Made by a program: the position numbers and the translations under genes
Assembly: GCA_003952965.2 (NCBI GenBank)
Contig: CM025851.1
Span: 29,536,664-29,600,663, forward strand
DNA: 64,000 nucleotides
DNA from: Morella rubra
Taxonomy: Eukaryota > Streptophyta > Magnoliopsida > Fagales > Myricaceae
Direction of reading: 5' to 3'
Shown: positions 12,600-26,264 of the stretch, piece after piece
How positions within the stretch are numbered: the stretch's first letter is position 1
Layout of the letters: the number at the start of each line of letters is the position of its first letter
Notes under the pieces: model-generated
The model's input: the letters and a program-made list of their open reading frames with translations, nothing else
Databases searched by the model: none
What the model was told of the DNA's origin: nothing

Positions 12600-15500
12600 A
12601 TGACCAGAGAAAGCCTAATTCTGATCCTCCTAGCAATCTTTTTCCTTCCACTACTCACAGTCCGCGCATCCACCCAGACCCAGTACTGCAGCCGCTCATG
12701 TGGCCTCACGACCCTCCCCTACCCGTTCGGGTTCTCCTCCGGCTGCGCTATCCACCTGAACTGCACCAATAGCACCATCTTCGTCAGAGAATTCCCTGTC
12801 CAATCTGTAAGCCCCGACACCATTACAATCACCATCGCCGCTACGTGCAACCGTCCAGTCCAAACTCTCAGTCACCTCTTTAGCAACCATTACGCCCCCA
12901 CATCCCAAAACGCGATTCTCTTGCAGAACTGCTCCGGAACCCTTTCGCCCTGCACGATACCGGCCATTCTCGTCCAGACCCATTTCGAGTCACCGGATTG
13001 CGGCTCCAACAGCTCCACCAGTTCGATAAGTTGCTACTCGGAGAGCACAAAGCATGCTTTCATTGACTACCACAACGTGACGACGAGACACTGCCAGTAT
13101 TTTCTGTCTTCGATATCGGCCGAGTTGTTGAACGGCTCGACCTCGGCGGTGTCGCTGGAGGTTCAGGTGGTTCAGCTGGGATGGTGGCTTGAGGGAGCTT
13201 GCCAGTGTTCCGACGATTCCAATTGTACCACACTTGTCTCACCCACAACCAGACGCCAAAGTTTCCGGTGCCGGTGCAACGATGGGTACGAAGGCGATGG
13301 ATACAAGGCCGGTGCAGGTTGCCGAAAAGGTCAGTCCCTGTAACAAGGATTTTTTTAATATATTATATATTTTCATTTTTCTTCCAGCTATATTGTAATT
13401 CATTGTTAGGGGATCATAAAGTTTATGCTAGAGCATAATTTTCATTAAATTAGTAATTTAGAGCTGGAAATTAAGCCACAGCTTTGCTTAATTTAGTCAA
13501 GAAGCATTAGATAGTGAATTGACTTTTCTCTGTTTGCCCCAAAATAAAATCAAAACAAGAGAAGAAGCTTTTCTCTGGGTTCCACACTTCCACTTTTCTG
13601 CACGATCTTGTTCAATTTAGTAAATTTGAAGAATTACAAACTGAAGATGCTGAAATAATCGAAAAACAAATCAGCTGTACTTAAAAAAGTGTTGTAAATA
13701 CTATATGCATATTCTTTTTCACATTTTATAATGTTTTTTCCAAATTTTAATTCACTGCCTAAAAAGTGAAGTACTTATAAATGATATCTTCGAACTCACA
13801 ACTCTAGACTAAGTGCTAATCCAAATAGATTTGATGTCCCTTTTTTTTTTTTTTTGTTAACAATTTTTTAAAATTTCAACCCATCAAAGTAAAGCGGGAC
13901 ACTCATAATTTTGGTCAATAAGTGTGCATACTTGTCTTAGGAAAAGCAGAAAGCCTCGGAATAACTAAACACAACAGGCATAAGCAAACAAAGCTCTTAG
14001 GGTGCAGTGAGAAATGATTACAATGTGGCCTTTATGCAACAAAAGTAGTTAGTGGTGATCCAGTAGGACCCGAGAAGGGGCGGGTCACAGTCTTTAAATC
14101 ATGGAGGCCTACTCCTTTGGATGTGGCGGTGCATCATTCGCGGGATTGTCAAGTCAACATAATCAATTAACCCAAGTTGCCAATTTTTAACTTTGATCAT
14201 TTGGTCTTGGACCCGACCGTTTTTCTGTCCTTTTTCTGTTCTTTTCTTTGTCTGATATAGGCAGTGGACAGGAATAGTCGCCATGCACAGGAATGGCCAA
14301 CTTTACCTAATGCTTCACCTGATGTGTATTCTGTGTATTATGGGATGTATTATGGGAGGAGCTGTATATACGCCAAAGAGCCTATGGAATTTTGGTGAGG
14401 CTCGATTTAAGCCATGACCTGATAGAATTTTTGCAGATCCAACTACTAGCCTGCTAAGCAAATTCATGGTCTTCATAATTTGTGGCAGAAAGGCATATCT
14501 TCTCGAACTTGAGACATGAATTCTAGTTAAGTACTTTTAGTAAATAAGGCAAAACTGGTAGTTGTAGAGGATTCTAGTTAAGTACTTTTAGCCAAACTTG
14601 AAGAAAATCTAGTAGTACAAATCAGCATCTTCAGTATCGAACCAAAAGCCAAAAAATAAATTAGGAAAACAGAAAAGAAAATGATGAATTTAGCTTTAGT
14701 TTAGACCATGTCACAATGGCTATCTCAAACTATGTATACGACTCTCATCAAGCTTATCAAGCGAATTGGAGTTCCTACTTCTTGCGCTTATAAGAATAGG
14801 GTGAGCCTAGGCCAACTGGAATAAGTTTGTTCGTGATATGCCGTATTGCAGACACTTGATCACTAACTGACTGCAGATTCAGCAAAAAGTGTTCAACGTC
14901 TTGGAACTAATTTCAAAGTTGAAAACCCACAACTATGCATGTCTTCATCAAGATGACGCTCATAAGTTTTGTAAATTCTGAGTTTGTTGTAGGAATCTGT
15001 AAATATACTGCATGATTTGTTGAGTTATTAATTGTGTCCGTGATTTTTGCTGCATAAACAGTATCTTCAGTGTGCAGCCCCCAAAGATACATGTCTGGCC
15101 AATGTGGAGGAACAACTAGAGTGGCTGCACTAATTGGAGGTAACTTGTCTTTTCACTAATTCGGGAACAATAGCATAACTTTTCTGTTTGACTAATTCGT
15201 ATTTGGCTAAACAACTGTTTGGTGTATGCTTATGATTGGGAATGAACAAAGAAGTTTCCAGTTCTGTTATAGGTTACCATTATTTGCGTTACATATTTTT
15301 CTATTTAACAGAGAATAAATATATAAATGGATTATTACTCTAGCGCTAGAATTTCAGAGCAAACATGTGGCAACTATGACCCAAAGGGCATTATGGGATC
15401 TTCATTCCGAGGCAGTTTTACTACTTTGTAACACTGACTGCATCTATATTTCTAATCTCCAGTCTTATAAACAAGTTAAAATGTAAGCCTTACACAAGTG

Positions 15501-16916
15501 TAACATCCCTGGTTTATCTACGAGGAAGCATGATGTTGCAACGGGGGATTATCTGCATTTTGTATAAAGCATAAAATGACACATAGAATTGTCATCACTG
15601 ATTTTGCGTTCATAAATGCTACTTCTCCTTACTCAGGCCTTGCTACTGGAGCCTTTATGATGACAGCTGTGGGTTTAATATGCTGCTTCATTCGGCGACG
15701 CTCTAAATCAAAAGCCAGACACAGTGCTAAACGCCGTTTATCTGAAGCTACTGGAAGCTGTAGCATTCCAATATATGCCTACAAAGAAATTGAGAAAGCT
15801 ACAAAATGTTTCTCAGAGAAACAAAGGTTGGGAACTGGAGCCTATGGAACAGTATATGCAGGGAAACTCCACAATGATGAATGGGTTGCCATCAAAAGGA
15901 TCAAACATAGAGATACTGACAGCATAGAGCAAGTCATGAATGAGATCAAGCTTCTTTCATCTGTCAGCCATCCAAATCTAGTCCGACTCTTGGGTTGCTC
16001 TATTGAATACGGAGAGCAGATCCTAATATATGAATTTATGCCCAATGGAACTTTGTGTCAGCATTTACAGAGAGAGAGAGGAGATGGACTTTCCTGGCAG
16101 GTTCGCCTAACAATTGCCACTGAAACTGCCCAGGCCATAGCCCATCTTCACTCTGTTATCAACCCTCCAATATACCATAGAGACATCAAGTCAAGTAACA
16201 TACTCTTGGATCATGACTTCAAGTCCAAAGTTGCAGATTTTGGTCTTTCAAGACTTGGTATTACAGAAATATCTCATATTTCAACTGCCCCGCAAGGTAC
16301 TCCAGGGTACCTTGATCCTCAGTACCATCAATGTTTTCATCTGTCTGATAAAAGTGACGTATACAGCTTTGGTGTGGTTCTTGTTGAGATAATTACTGCA
16401 ATGAAGGTGGTGGATTTTTCTCGGCCTCAAGATGAGGTGAATTTGGCTGCTGTTGCTATTGACAGGATAGGGAAGGGACGCCTAGACAAGATCATAGACC
16501 CCTTCCTTGAGCCAAACAGTGATGCTTGGACTCTTTCATCAGTGCATAAGGTGGCAGAACTGGCATTTCGTTGCCTTGCATACCACCAGGACACGAGGCC
16601 TTCAATGATGGAAGTGGCAGCTGAATTGGACAGAATCAGGCTTTCTAGATCGGAACTGTCTGAAGAAAAATATAGTACAGCTTCATCAGAGGTATCTTCT
16701 TGCTCTTCATCCAATTTAAGTGAAAAACCACTAACCGTGATGGTTAAGAGGGCTGAGTTGGAGAATGGAAGTCTGATTGAGCTACAGACTGGGGCTGGTA
16801 GCTTCAACTCGATGGATAGGGTGAGGGATAATTCACCAGTTTCTGTGCAAGACCCTTGGCTGAGTGAACAGAGTTCACCTTCATCGAGCAGTTTGCTAAA
16901 TAATGTAATTCAGTGA
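12600..16916 (+). CDS. wall-associated receptor kinase-like protein (WAKL14/20 type), 695 aa
   Basis: Three coding exons: 12600-13329, 15062-15139 and 15637-16916, both introns phase 1 with GT-AG ends. The joined frame has 695 codons and TGA at 16914. Order: signal peptide (residues 1-23); Cys-rich galacturonan-binding-like region starting YCSRSCG with the typical YPFGFS; EGF-like Cys cluster (about 200-241); one membrane span (about 266-288); basic RRRSKSKAR stop-transfer; kinase domain (about 330-605). Kinase landmarks are GTGAYG (335-340), Lys356, Glu372, HRD (450-452), DFG (470-472) and GTPGYLDPQY in the activation segment. It is therefore an RD-type, apparently active Ser/Thr kinase, followed by a Ser-rich tail. 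WAK-like kinases sit in the plasma membrane and are thought to sense cell-wall pectin and signal inward. Length and three-exon layout fit the WAKL14/20 subgroup. Intron 1 (1732 bp) and intron 2 hold no other gene. Confidence 0.92.
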
Positions 16917-19039
16917 ACCTTGGAAGGGATTTTCTGTTTGGGTGCGTAGTGTCATCTCATTCTGTTAATACCATCAAGATAGTTATCTAGGAATACAGTT
17001 TTGTCAGTTCCTCATAGCTCGTTCTACACTTACATGTTTAAGTGCCTAAAGAGTTACAATGGTGTTGTAGGGTTTCATTTTCTGTTCTTTTTTTTTTTCA
17101 TGTTTTCTTTTTTTTCTATCCCTTACTACGTGCAGGATACGTTTGTATGCCATTGCTATTGAATGAAAGGCGTAAATACTACATAATCATCTGAAAAGGG
17201 TTCAATCCGCTCCATTCTTCCTCGCTTCCCCTTTCCCTGCCACCCTAATTTCCTAGTCTACCTGTACACTTTTCAGTCTTCCCCTTCTCTGATTTTGATC
17301 AGCACACATCAGCGCGTATTAGCCCACGCTGAACCGTCTGGTCGTTGAAAGAGGTCCTTGGGTTGTTCAGACGGCAGACGATCAAAGTAACCACGTCTTC
17401 CATTTAGGGGTCGAGAATTTTAAGTGGGTGTGGCCGTGTGGGATTCTTAAACTTTTTGGTTTGGTCTTAGGTCCCACTTTGCTGGATTGTTACATTTCCT
17501 TAATATTTTGAAGCTCTTCAAACAGTTCTGAACAAGAATGTATAGTTGGCCAGATATTGGGCATGAAAACAAGGCGCCTCTACACATGATAAAATGATCG
17601 ATTTTTAGACCCAATACTTTCTGAGCTGGGAGTTACATCTTCTTCCCGGGCCTCAAGCTCCCAGAATATGGAGCGGCCACTTCTATATAGTTGTGGTGAA
17701 TAACCTTTGGGCCCGATTAAAAAAAAAAGAACAACCTTTGGGCCCCTTAATGTAACCCATCAATTATCTTATGGAAACAACATGGCAAAGCGTCTACAAT
17801 GTATTCCGCAATGCAATTCTTGATGAGAGATGTAGACATGGATCACGCACTGCTTTTTTTTTTTTCAAGTGGAGAAATTTTCTCTTTGTTTTTTCTTTCA
17901 AGTGAACAGCACAAGAAGAGATTGAAAATAAATTTTATATCAATACTATACCTAGGGGGAATAGGTATTTAAAAATTAATCAACCTTTTTTCTTTTCACA
18001 GAAAAATAACACAAAAATTTACAGTCAATCAAAAATAGGAAATCTGTAAAAATCTATGTGCTACAGCAATTTTACAACAACATACTAAGAATAGAAATCT
18101 ACAGCAAACTAATTGAAAATAAAAATCTCTTTATATCTAAACTTGATTAACTAAGATACTAGATCTTCAAGATACCAATCAAGATGACTAAAGATATTTA
18201 TCAAAATCATAAGAACAACACAAGCAAAATCAGCAAGTAATCAAGACAAAGAAGACATCGAGATTTTGGTTACAAAGTGAAAATCTAGTGAGGTAAACTT
18301 CCTCAAAAGACAAAAACACTCTGAGTGTAGACCACACCAATCAATCTACTAAGAACGTTCAGACTTTACAAGATGGTGATCAAAGCAAAAACCCACCACT
18401 TTTCAAATCCCCCACTCTTTGAGAAGTCACCCAAGAAACCTTCTTGGCCGGTGCCCAACATACAATCGACGACTAGTAACTCCGGTCTTGTTCTTTAGCG
18501 GATACTGACGAACTTGTGAGCCCTTTTTTCTTCACAATCTTCAACAGCAGCCTTTCTTGAACCTTTACAAGAAAACTCGATTCTTCAATCAATCGGTATC
18601 CTACAACATCGTTCTTCCATCAAATCAAACAAATAGACGTATTAAGTAATTTTCAATATACATCCAAAATGGCTGAGGCTTAGGAAAAGGTTAATATAGT
18701 ATTTAGATAACGGCAAGAAGGTAAAACGGGTAAAAGAGGAGGTTTGGGTGAAGTTTCAAGATTTAAAACTAATTCTGTTACAAAGTCCACCAGGCTCACC
18801 TTGAACTAACCATAGGCTGATCATACCAACAGAAATACTTCAGAACACTCTGCAAAACACTCCAGACCTTTCAGATCCTCAAGACACCTTTCTAGTAGCC
18901 TCTTCCAAATTCTTCAAGCCTTCAGAACCTTTTATAGACAAGTACATTCTAAAATGAAAATACATTTATTAAAATATTGTTTTGCACATGAGAATTATGC
19001 CAATCTACATAAACATTCGCAGAGATGATGAGAGAAGTT
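16917..19039. other. 3' flank of the kinase gene, then repeat-rich intergenic DNA
   Basis: About 250 bp after the stop looks like a 3' UTR (TTGAATGAAAGG near 17160 could be a poly(A) signal). 17900-18960 resembles the 5700-6500 block (lists of short phrases such as AATCAAGACAAAGAAG and CTTCAGAACC) and is probably old retroelement sequence. No gene. Confidence 0.45.
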
Positions 19040-19044
19040 GATAT

Positions 19045-20852
19045 TGTAACGCCCCGACCCCAAAATCTAAACGGACAGAGTTCCACTTGAAAAATATCAT
19101 CCTAACCAAGAAAAAGAAACTCATAAGAATCTTTATTCCATCTTCAATAATCAATTGAATATCAACAGTTTAGTCAGAGCACTACTAAAAAAAAAATCCT
19201 TAAATACTACTCTTAACAAAAATCTCAATAAAAAATTCCCCAAATAAGTAATAAAACAACTAAAGTCTCCAAAATAAAAATAATTATTACTAAAGTCTCC
19301 ATAGGGCTCTTTATTCAATAATCCTGCATTTTGCAACTAATCTCAGAAACTACAACTCGAATCTCCTATTTCTTGCTGCCACCAACCTTAAATCTAAAAG
19401 ATAGGAAATAAGTGGTGAGCTACAACTAGCTCAGTAAGTAGCAAGTCAATGGAGGTAGGGAAAAATGAAAATTTACTAACAATGAATTGAATTAGAAAAT
19501 ATTGTGAGCCATACCAAAAACCAAAATACAAGTTTGAAATAAAATTATCCAAGGCCACGCAATATAGGGAAATCACCAATGGTCACACAGACCTCCAGGC
19601 CACAAAGACCTCCAAATACCACGAGGGGTATCAAATTGGCCACAAAAACCACAAAGGCCATACAGACCACAAAGATATATTGGTCACACAAACCACAAAG
19701 ATATATCACCAGCACATGGATAAATTTTCATGTATGCTCACAAAAATAAATATATTCCAACAACCCAACATTTCTAGTTAGATATTTAAAACAAATTCAT
19801 GAAATTTAAATCATTTCATCTTTATCAAAAATTTGTACATTTTCCCCATATAATAAATCAAAACCATATAAAAATAGTGCACGTTTTAAAAAATCTATTT
19901 CACCAATGTCAAGAGATTTAACCTCACACAAAGACATATTTTCAAATCAATTTCATCTCACAAAATAATTAAACATCTCGTGCACTTATATTCCACAAAA
20001 ATTTAGAGAATTAAAATCTCGTTGAAAAGTCACTTACCTCAACGCTTAACCGAAGCTTAAGATTTCACAAAGAATTGTTGAAGAGTCAATCAATACCTAA
20101 AACCCATTTAAAATATCAGTCATCTCTTCATCTAAATCTTCACACATCTTCAACATAAATCTAATAATAAAATTTCAGCAACAAACACACCTGAACTTCA
20201 CTAACTCTATAAGAATACGTTGTTCCCACAACTGCGAAATTTCCTCAAAACCACTTTTAATTACCCTTCAGCAACCTAAAAAACTAATCTGAAAAATCTA
20301 TAAATCTCAGATCTAAAGCTCCATCAAGATAGGAACATGGAGAAAAACTCACCCAAATGCACCGACAAAATTGAAGAAAAAATCGCTTAATACTTGAAGA
20401 ACGGCTCTCCAACGTCGTCTATAAAATGACATAACCCAAATCAATCTAAAGAAATACAACTCTTAACCAAAGATTAAATCAAACCTTCCTAAAAAAAATA
20501 CCCAACCCCTACAAATCGCGTCTCTAAAGGTGAGAGAAAAAGAGTTTCGTGATAAAGAGAGAGAGAGAAGAGAAAGAGCTTCAAATTAGAGAAAACTCTA
20601 ATATTGGGCAGCGATTTTCGAAAATAACAAAGATCCATACTTAAAAATCTCTAAATAGGTTTGAAAATGACGAAAATTCGTTCAAAATTTGAAGAGAAAA
20701 TCAAATTTTGAATAAAAGATGAGTTCGGTGAGTTCAGAGGTTTGAAACTGAACATTTTCATTCAGTTTCGTGAAACTTGCGGAAGGGATAAGGCACTTAT
20801 CCCTAACGCACTGTTTCACTTATTTTTTTAAAAAAAAAAATTTGGTATTACA
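19045..20852. mobile_element. solo-LTR-like element (about 1.8 kb)
   Basis: Begins TGTAACGCCCCGACCCC and ends GGTATTACA, so both ends are TG...CA and form the short inverted pair TGTAA/TTACA. The flanks GATAT and AATAT agree at 4 of 5 positions, the expected 5-bp LTR duplication. There is no gag or pol frame inside. It contains a run of near-repeats of ACCACAAAGG/CCACAAAGAT around 19590-19700. It could be a solo LTR or an unusually large non-autonomous element; I favour solo LTR. Confidence 0.6.
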
Positions 20853-20944
20853 AATATTCTTTGCCTAGAAAGGGTCCAAACGGCAAGAAAGAGCGACTCT
20901 TTTTGTAAATGACCCTTTTTATTGCTAATGAGTGTCTCTACATT

Positions 20945-21093
20945 CATGGTAGCAAGGATGTAGTCTAGTTGATATCACCTACTAATTCATTAGTTATAAG
21001 GTTAGGAGTTCAAGTCCAAGGTCGGCTTAAGGGTAAGGCAACTTAGCCAATTGCCTATGGCCTCACCCTAAGAAAGACCTCATAAAGAGTAAA

Positions 21094-21160
<67 letters not shown>

Positions 21161-21726
21161 GGTGTTGTGTAACCCATGAAATAAAAAGACAATTGATCTA
21201 AGAAAAAAAAAGTAATTGCAAAATGCAATCTTTTCATTTTTTTTTTTTTTTTTTATCATAAGTGGATTGTCTTTTGGAGAGTGATGTGTTTCTACGAGGC
21301 CTCCTAATTCTTTTTTAGATATTTTTGAACTTTGCTTAAGGAGAAAAAAATGTCCTATAGATTTATTAATCGTGCAAGTCATGGGGTCTTACTCTTATGT
21401 ACGAGGGCCTTATAAAAAATAATTAATGGAGCATTTGAATATTTTATAGTAAATTTAATAATTTTCAGATAATTTTAAATATTTTATATTAAAATGTATA
21501 TAAAATAGACTATAATTTATACTGCTTTAGGCCCCCATTTGCTTTGAGCCGGCTCTGTTCGAGTCAGGATATAAGTTGAATCGTTTGATAAAGCCTGACC
21601 TTAGGCCTAATGCATGGGATTAAGAATGGCTCAAATAAGACATTCTGCAGTGGAGGATCTTCTTATGGTTACGCCCAAAGAGAGTTGCTACGCTAGTTAC
21701 CCTTTCCCTTTCAACTAAAAAAAAAG
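20945..21726 (+). mobile_element. tRNA-related SINE-like unit, split by a hAT MITE
   Basis: 20950-21016 contains a box-A-like GTAGTCTAGTTGATATCACC and a box-B-like GGAGTTCAAGTCC, the spacing expected of a tRNA-derived SINE head. The body resumes after the inserted element at 21566 and ends near 21726 in an A-rich tail. No clear target duplication of the SINE itself was found, so the call is tentative. Confidence 0.45.
21017..21557. mobile_element. non-autonomous hAT element with 8-bp duplication, copy A
   Basis: Imperfect terminal inverted repeats CAAGGTCGGCTTAA (left) and CAGAGCCGGCTCAA (reverse of right). The flanks TTCAAGTC (21009-21016) and TTCGAGTC (21558-21565) match 7 of 8, the 8-bp duplication of hAT elements. 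It carries a (TA)n(TG)n tract at 21093-21160. The internal sequence is homologous to 29512-29982, for example GGGGTCTTACTCTTATGTAC against GGGGCCTTGATGTCATGTAT. Confidence 0.8.
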
Positions 21727-21729
21727 AGT

Positions 21730-24700
21730 TTTCATATGAATACCTTATCTACCAGCCTCCAAGAACACTAGTCTAGTGGTTGACAAACAAATCCTTCGAG
21801 TACAGGACTAACCGTATCTTATATTTGGGTGTGGATTCGAGTCGCACCCTTGTCAGACGAGTCTCTAAACTTACCTTCACAAACGGGGCCCGAAAAGTGT
21901 GCAACCATCCAAAGGGAAACTGCTCTGCGTGGCCGTGGCCTTATGACATAGACAGGAAAGTAGCTCCCTGGTGATGTATGCCTTATACGGGTCTGTGTCA
22001 GCGTTCTTCGTGAGCCCCTGATTGGGTTGTTTCACGCGCATGGTTTTTGCTTTTTATGTGTGTTGGCAAGTATTCCCTGCCAAATAACAAAAAAACAAAA
22101 ACATATTCCCCAACCCCACCAACTTAGTGTTGGGCCCCAATAATTGATTAGATAACTCAAGACTGCCCGTTGTCGAATTATAAATGTTGCTCTACCACGA
22201 GATGCGAACATTCCTTCCATTGCCATTTGTTTCAGCCCATGCCCTTGTTGGGTCAAGGGAGCATCAAACAATTGATTTCCTTTGTGTCATATATTTTATT
22301 TATATGCGAGTGGAGTGTGGTAATGCGAAGCTAAGTATCAAAGCTACGATGTTGAATCAATAATTCTGAAACAGGAGAAAACGGAGGGAGCTGTTTGTCA
22401 GTAGCTATGTTTGAGCGTCCAAATTTTAAAAAATAAGAATTAGTAAAAAAAGTAAAGATATTTTATAGAAGTAGGTGAAAAAATAAAAATAATTAATAAG
22501 AATTGATGAAAAAATAAAAATAAATATTATAATAAAAATAATAATCTATGAAGAAAAAATATTATTTTTATAATTTTTTTAATTAGACTAAAATTTTAAC
22601 ACTCAAATTACACCACCTCAGCTCACGACACTAGAAGAGAAATATAGAGCTCTTATTCATCGTCAGAAACAGCAATTGCTGACTGGGGCTGCAGGTCTCT
22701 CTAAGTGCAGGAAAAATTCCTCCCAGGACCAATTACATTTAAAACTATCACTTTCTGCTAACCTAAGCACAAGAGAGCTGTTACTTTTATTTGACAAAAT
22801 TTCAATGTAAAACATAATGGTTCCCTTTTTTTGCTCTGAGCAAGTATAATATCAAAGTCAGCAGAGAATTAGACCCTAAGCTCTTTCATTGGATATGTAT
22901 AGTTGGTGACAAGTGGGTTTCAACAAATAAAGGACTTGAGCGTGAAACTCCTTATGTTCACGGCTCTTCCAGTTTAATCGGTAGCGTACGCAAACCATTC
23001 CAAAATTTTGATAAAAAAAAGAAATTATAAAATAATCTTTTTTTATTCATCAAATCATCTCTTACATTATAATAAATATAAAAAATTCTCTTTACTCATC
23101 TCTATCCACTTTTTTACCACCTCCCATAAATTAGAGGTTTGTTTCTTTGCATAAGTATTCAAGGATACAATGAATGTAACAAAATTCACAAAACAAATAT
23201 TTAAAATCGTAAAAAAATCCTACACAAATACGATATATCAATACCTTTTATATAAACTCTAACAATTTTTCGCACAAACTCCAATATATTTGAAAAAAAA
23301 ATTCACACAAATTTTCTTTTTATATTTTTTTCACCCAACTAAAAAATTATATCAAATCATCACTCTCTGCACTTTTTTACAAACTCCAATAAAAATCAAA
23401 TATCTTTAAACTTTTCACCAATTCTTACACAAAAATCTATAAAATTTCAATCTACATAAATATTCATAATTATATATATATTAGGAACCCCTAAAATTTT
23501 TTATAAAACGGGACTTTGGCCACTCCCAAAATTTTTGTTTGTAAACACTACCTGATAGGTATAACTATTCAAATCATTAGGACATAAAATATTCCCTGTT
23601 GCGCAAACATGGACAAGTTAAGCACGCCAGGATGACTAGCCAACTATGGTTTTTGTACCCCTTTTTTTTTGGTTTCCTATTCAAGCGGCCAACTATGTAT
23701 TCAGAACATGCATCAAGTACCAAGGCCACGCCTATAGTAAAATTCTAATGTGCTTTTTTGCTTATTCTTTTTTCTGTCTGAATAAAGAAGTTTTCACTTT
23801 ATTTTTTTTATTTTTGATTTGAGTGAATTTTGTATGTATATTATAATTAAAAATAAATAATTTAATGAAAGAAATAGAAATTATTTTGATATTTAATAAA
23901 AAAGTTTGAATTAAGTAAAAACATGGTGTTTGAGATTAAAATTTTGAACACTCTAAAATTTTAATCATAATAAAATAACTATATAAAATTATATCTCTTC
24001 ACTTTTCATCAATTTTAATAAAAAAATTATTTAAATCATCTATTATTTTTTTATTAATTTTAATACTCTAAAATTTTATATATAAACATCAGGTTTGCGA
24101 CTAAAATTTTAAAATAGTAAAAAATTCCATTGGAAACGCATATGCTAGATAGTGTAAAAAAAAAAAGAGAAGAGAAAAAAAAAGAAAACAAGTATGGTTG
24201 AAAGTACTTTAATTGGGATATGTGAAGGTACAAATAATCTTTACAAAAAAAAAAGTACAAATAATTGTTGGCGATTATAATATTGGGTCGGCATCTCAAG
24301 GAATATTATTAAAAAGTGAACACCCTGCTTTTTATCTTTTTGAAATAGACTTCCGTGCTCTCTGTTTTTTTTTTCCCAACCACCATTCGTTGGATACTGT
24401 GCATGACCTCAACCCTATTGACCCTCATTTTTCATTAACTTCAAAACAAAAAGTATGCAAAAAATCTCTTTAAAAGGTTTTTACACCTTAAAAAAAGAAA
24501 AAGGGGGAAAAAAACAATTCAAGCCGCATTGACAGGACGGGATGGTTCTCAAGCTGCACCGACATGGAACTTGGTGACACCCACCGCATGGTTTGAACTT
24601 TATTTTAATTTTTATCTTTTTTTACTTATATAGATTTTTTTAATTTTTTAATTAATAATGTGACAATAAGTTAACATAAATAGCAAATGACCTACTTCCG

Positions 24701-25480
24701 AAGAAGTCTTCTAACTAAACGGATACTCAGATTGTGAAATTGATTAAAGTGTTTTGAAATTGTCGTTAAACTCTCAATCTAAGATGATGTTTAATTGTTA
24801 AAATGTTGAGATGTTTAAAATGTTAGAGTATTAGAATTGGTGAAAAAGTAAAAAGAGAGATGATTTGAATGAATTTTTTATATTTATTTAGAGTAAAAAA
24901 TAATAATTTGATGTGGAGAGAGATAATTTTAAGAAATTATTTTATTATAGTAAAAATTTTAGCTCCCAAACACCGCTTAATATATCTCTCAATTGAGTGT
25001 TTTGAATCGGATCCCTCGAAATTTTTCTAGAAAAAAATAAAAATAAAAATAAAAATACGCCACGTAACGAAATTATGTTCACACGATGGGGTCATTATAA
25101 AAAATTATGAGTTACTGTCGTTATTTGAAAAGGGAAATTTGAAATAAGTGCAAGTTGATGTTTTAGTATTTTTGTTAAGTTTTCATGCTTATTTAATGCT
25201 GGCAAACTCCTGACGACCGAAATGCTCCTTTTTTTTTTTTTAAGGACAGAAAAACAAAAAGGTGACAACTTACATGTGTCTTAAACAGTTCCCTGGCAGC
25301 GTCCTATTCTTTAAATAATATCACAACCATTGGTGAGATGCACCAAGCCACGACCGTGGTGTGCTAATCTTTATTTTTATTATAATACTACGCATACCCT
25401 TTTCATTAAACAAAGTGAAGTCCGTTGTCCATATAACTCATCATGTGCTGCTACTTTATTCCATAACTAATTAGAACCCC
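21730..25480. other. intergenic, repeat fragments, no gene seen
   Basis: AT-rich DNA. Contains MITE-like blocks of the AAAATTTTA family at about 22408-22612, 23830-24100 and 24786-24980, and many homopolymer runs. The short open frames present are low-complexity and I do not support any as a gene. Confidence 0.5.
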
Positions 25481-25489
25481 GAACAAGAT

Positions 25490-26264
25490 TAGGGGTGGGC
25501 GAATCGCCCGAGGTGAAACCGGCGGCGGCGGCTCCGTCACCACTAGCCGGTTATTGTCCCACAGTGGTACCCATTTTGCAGTGGGGCAGTTGGTGGCTTT
25601 GCATCGATTGGTGGGGGCATTGCTAATACATTTTTTTTAATTTTTAAATCGAAACCACCTCGTTTCTCACTAGTGAAAAACTAAGTAATTTTGTTTTAGT
25701 ATATATATATTTTAAAAGACACGTGCGTTTAAATTTGGCCTATCTCATCCCCTTGATTCCCTTCACTCATTATTCACTCTCCTGATCCCCTCTCTCTCTC
25801 TTTCTCTAGTCTGAATCAATCATCACTCTCTCGTTTTTCCTCTGTCCCTCCACGGCAGCACAACTCTGTTAGCCGCCACATCACTCCCTCCTTCATGCTC
25901 GTGGCTCTCTCTCGTCTCTTTGTCCCGAACTTCTGAATCCTACTTGATTTTTCACTCACTCTTTCTAACCGTGGTGTGGGATAACGAATTTTGATGCTTT
26001 TAGCCTCGTTGTAATGTTGGGGATACATGATTAAAATTTTGTGTGTTGCCAAGTTATGAATTTAGGGCTTTTAGGTTTTTAATTTCTAATCTGCGGATTT
26101 TGGGCATTGTAACCAACAAATGCCCCAAATAAACCGTCCCTACTAGGAGTGGTCGCGGCCCTTGGTGGGGATGGGGGCAGTGGCCAAAAATGGCTGACCG
26201 TACTAGGTTATAGTAGTAGCGATGTGGGGCCAAATCGCTCCTGATTTCATCAGTACCCACCCCT
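25490..26264. mobile_element. probable non-autonomous hAT element (about 775 bp)
   Basis: The left end TAGGGGTGGGCGAAT and the reverse complement of the right end TAGGGGTGGGTACTG match the plant hAT terminus. The inside is a mix of GC-rich subterminal sequence and a pyrimidine-rich centre with no transposase. I could not find a matching 8-bp target duplication, so one end may be eroded. Confidence 0.6.
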
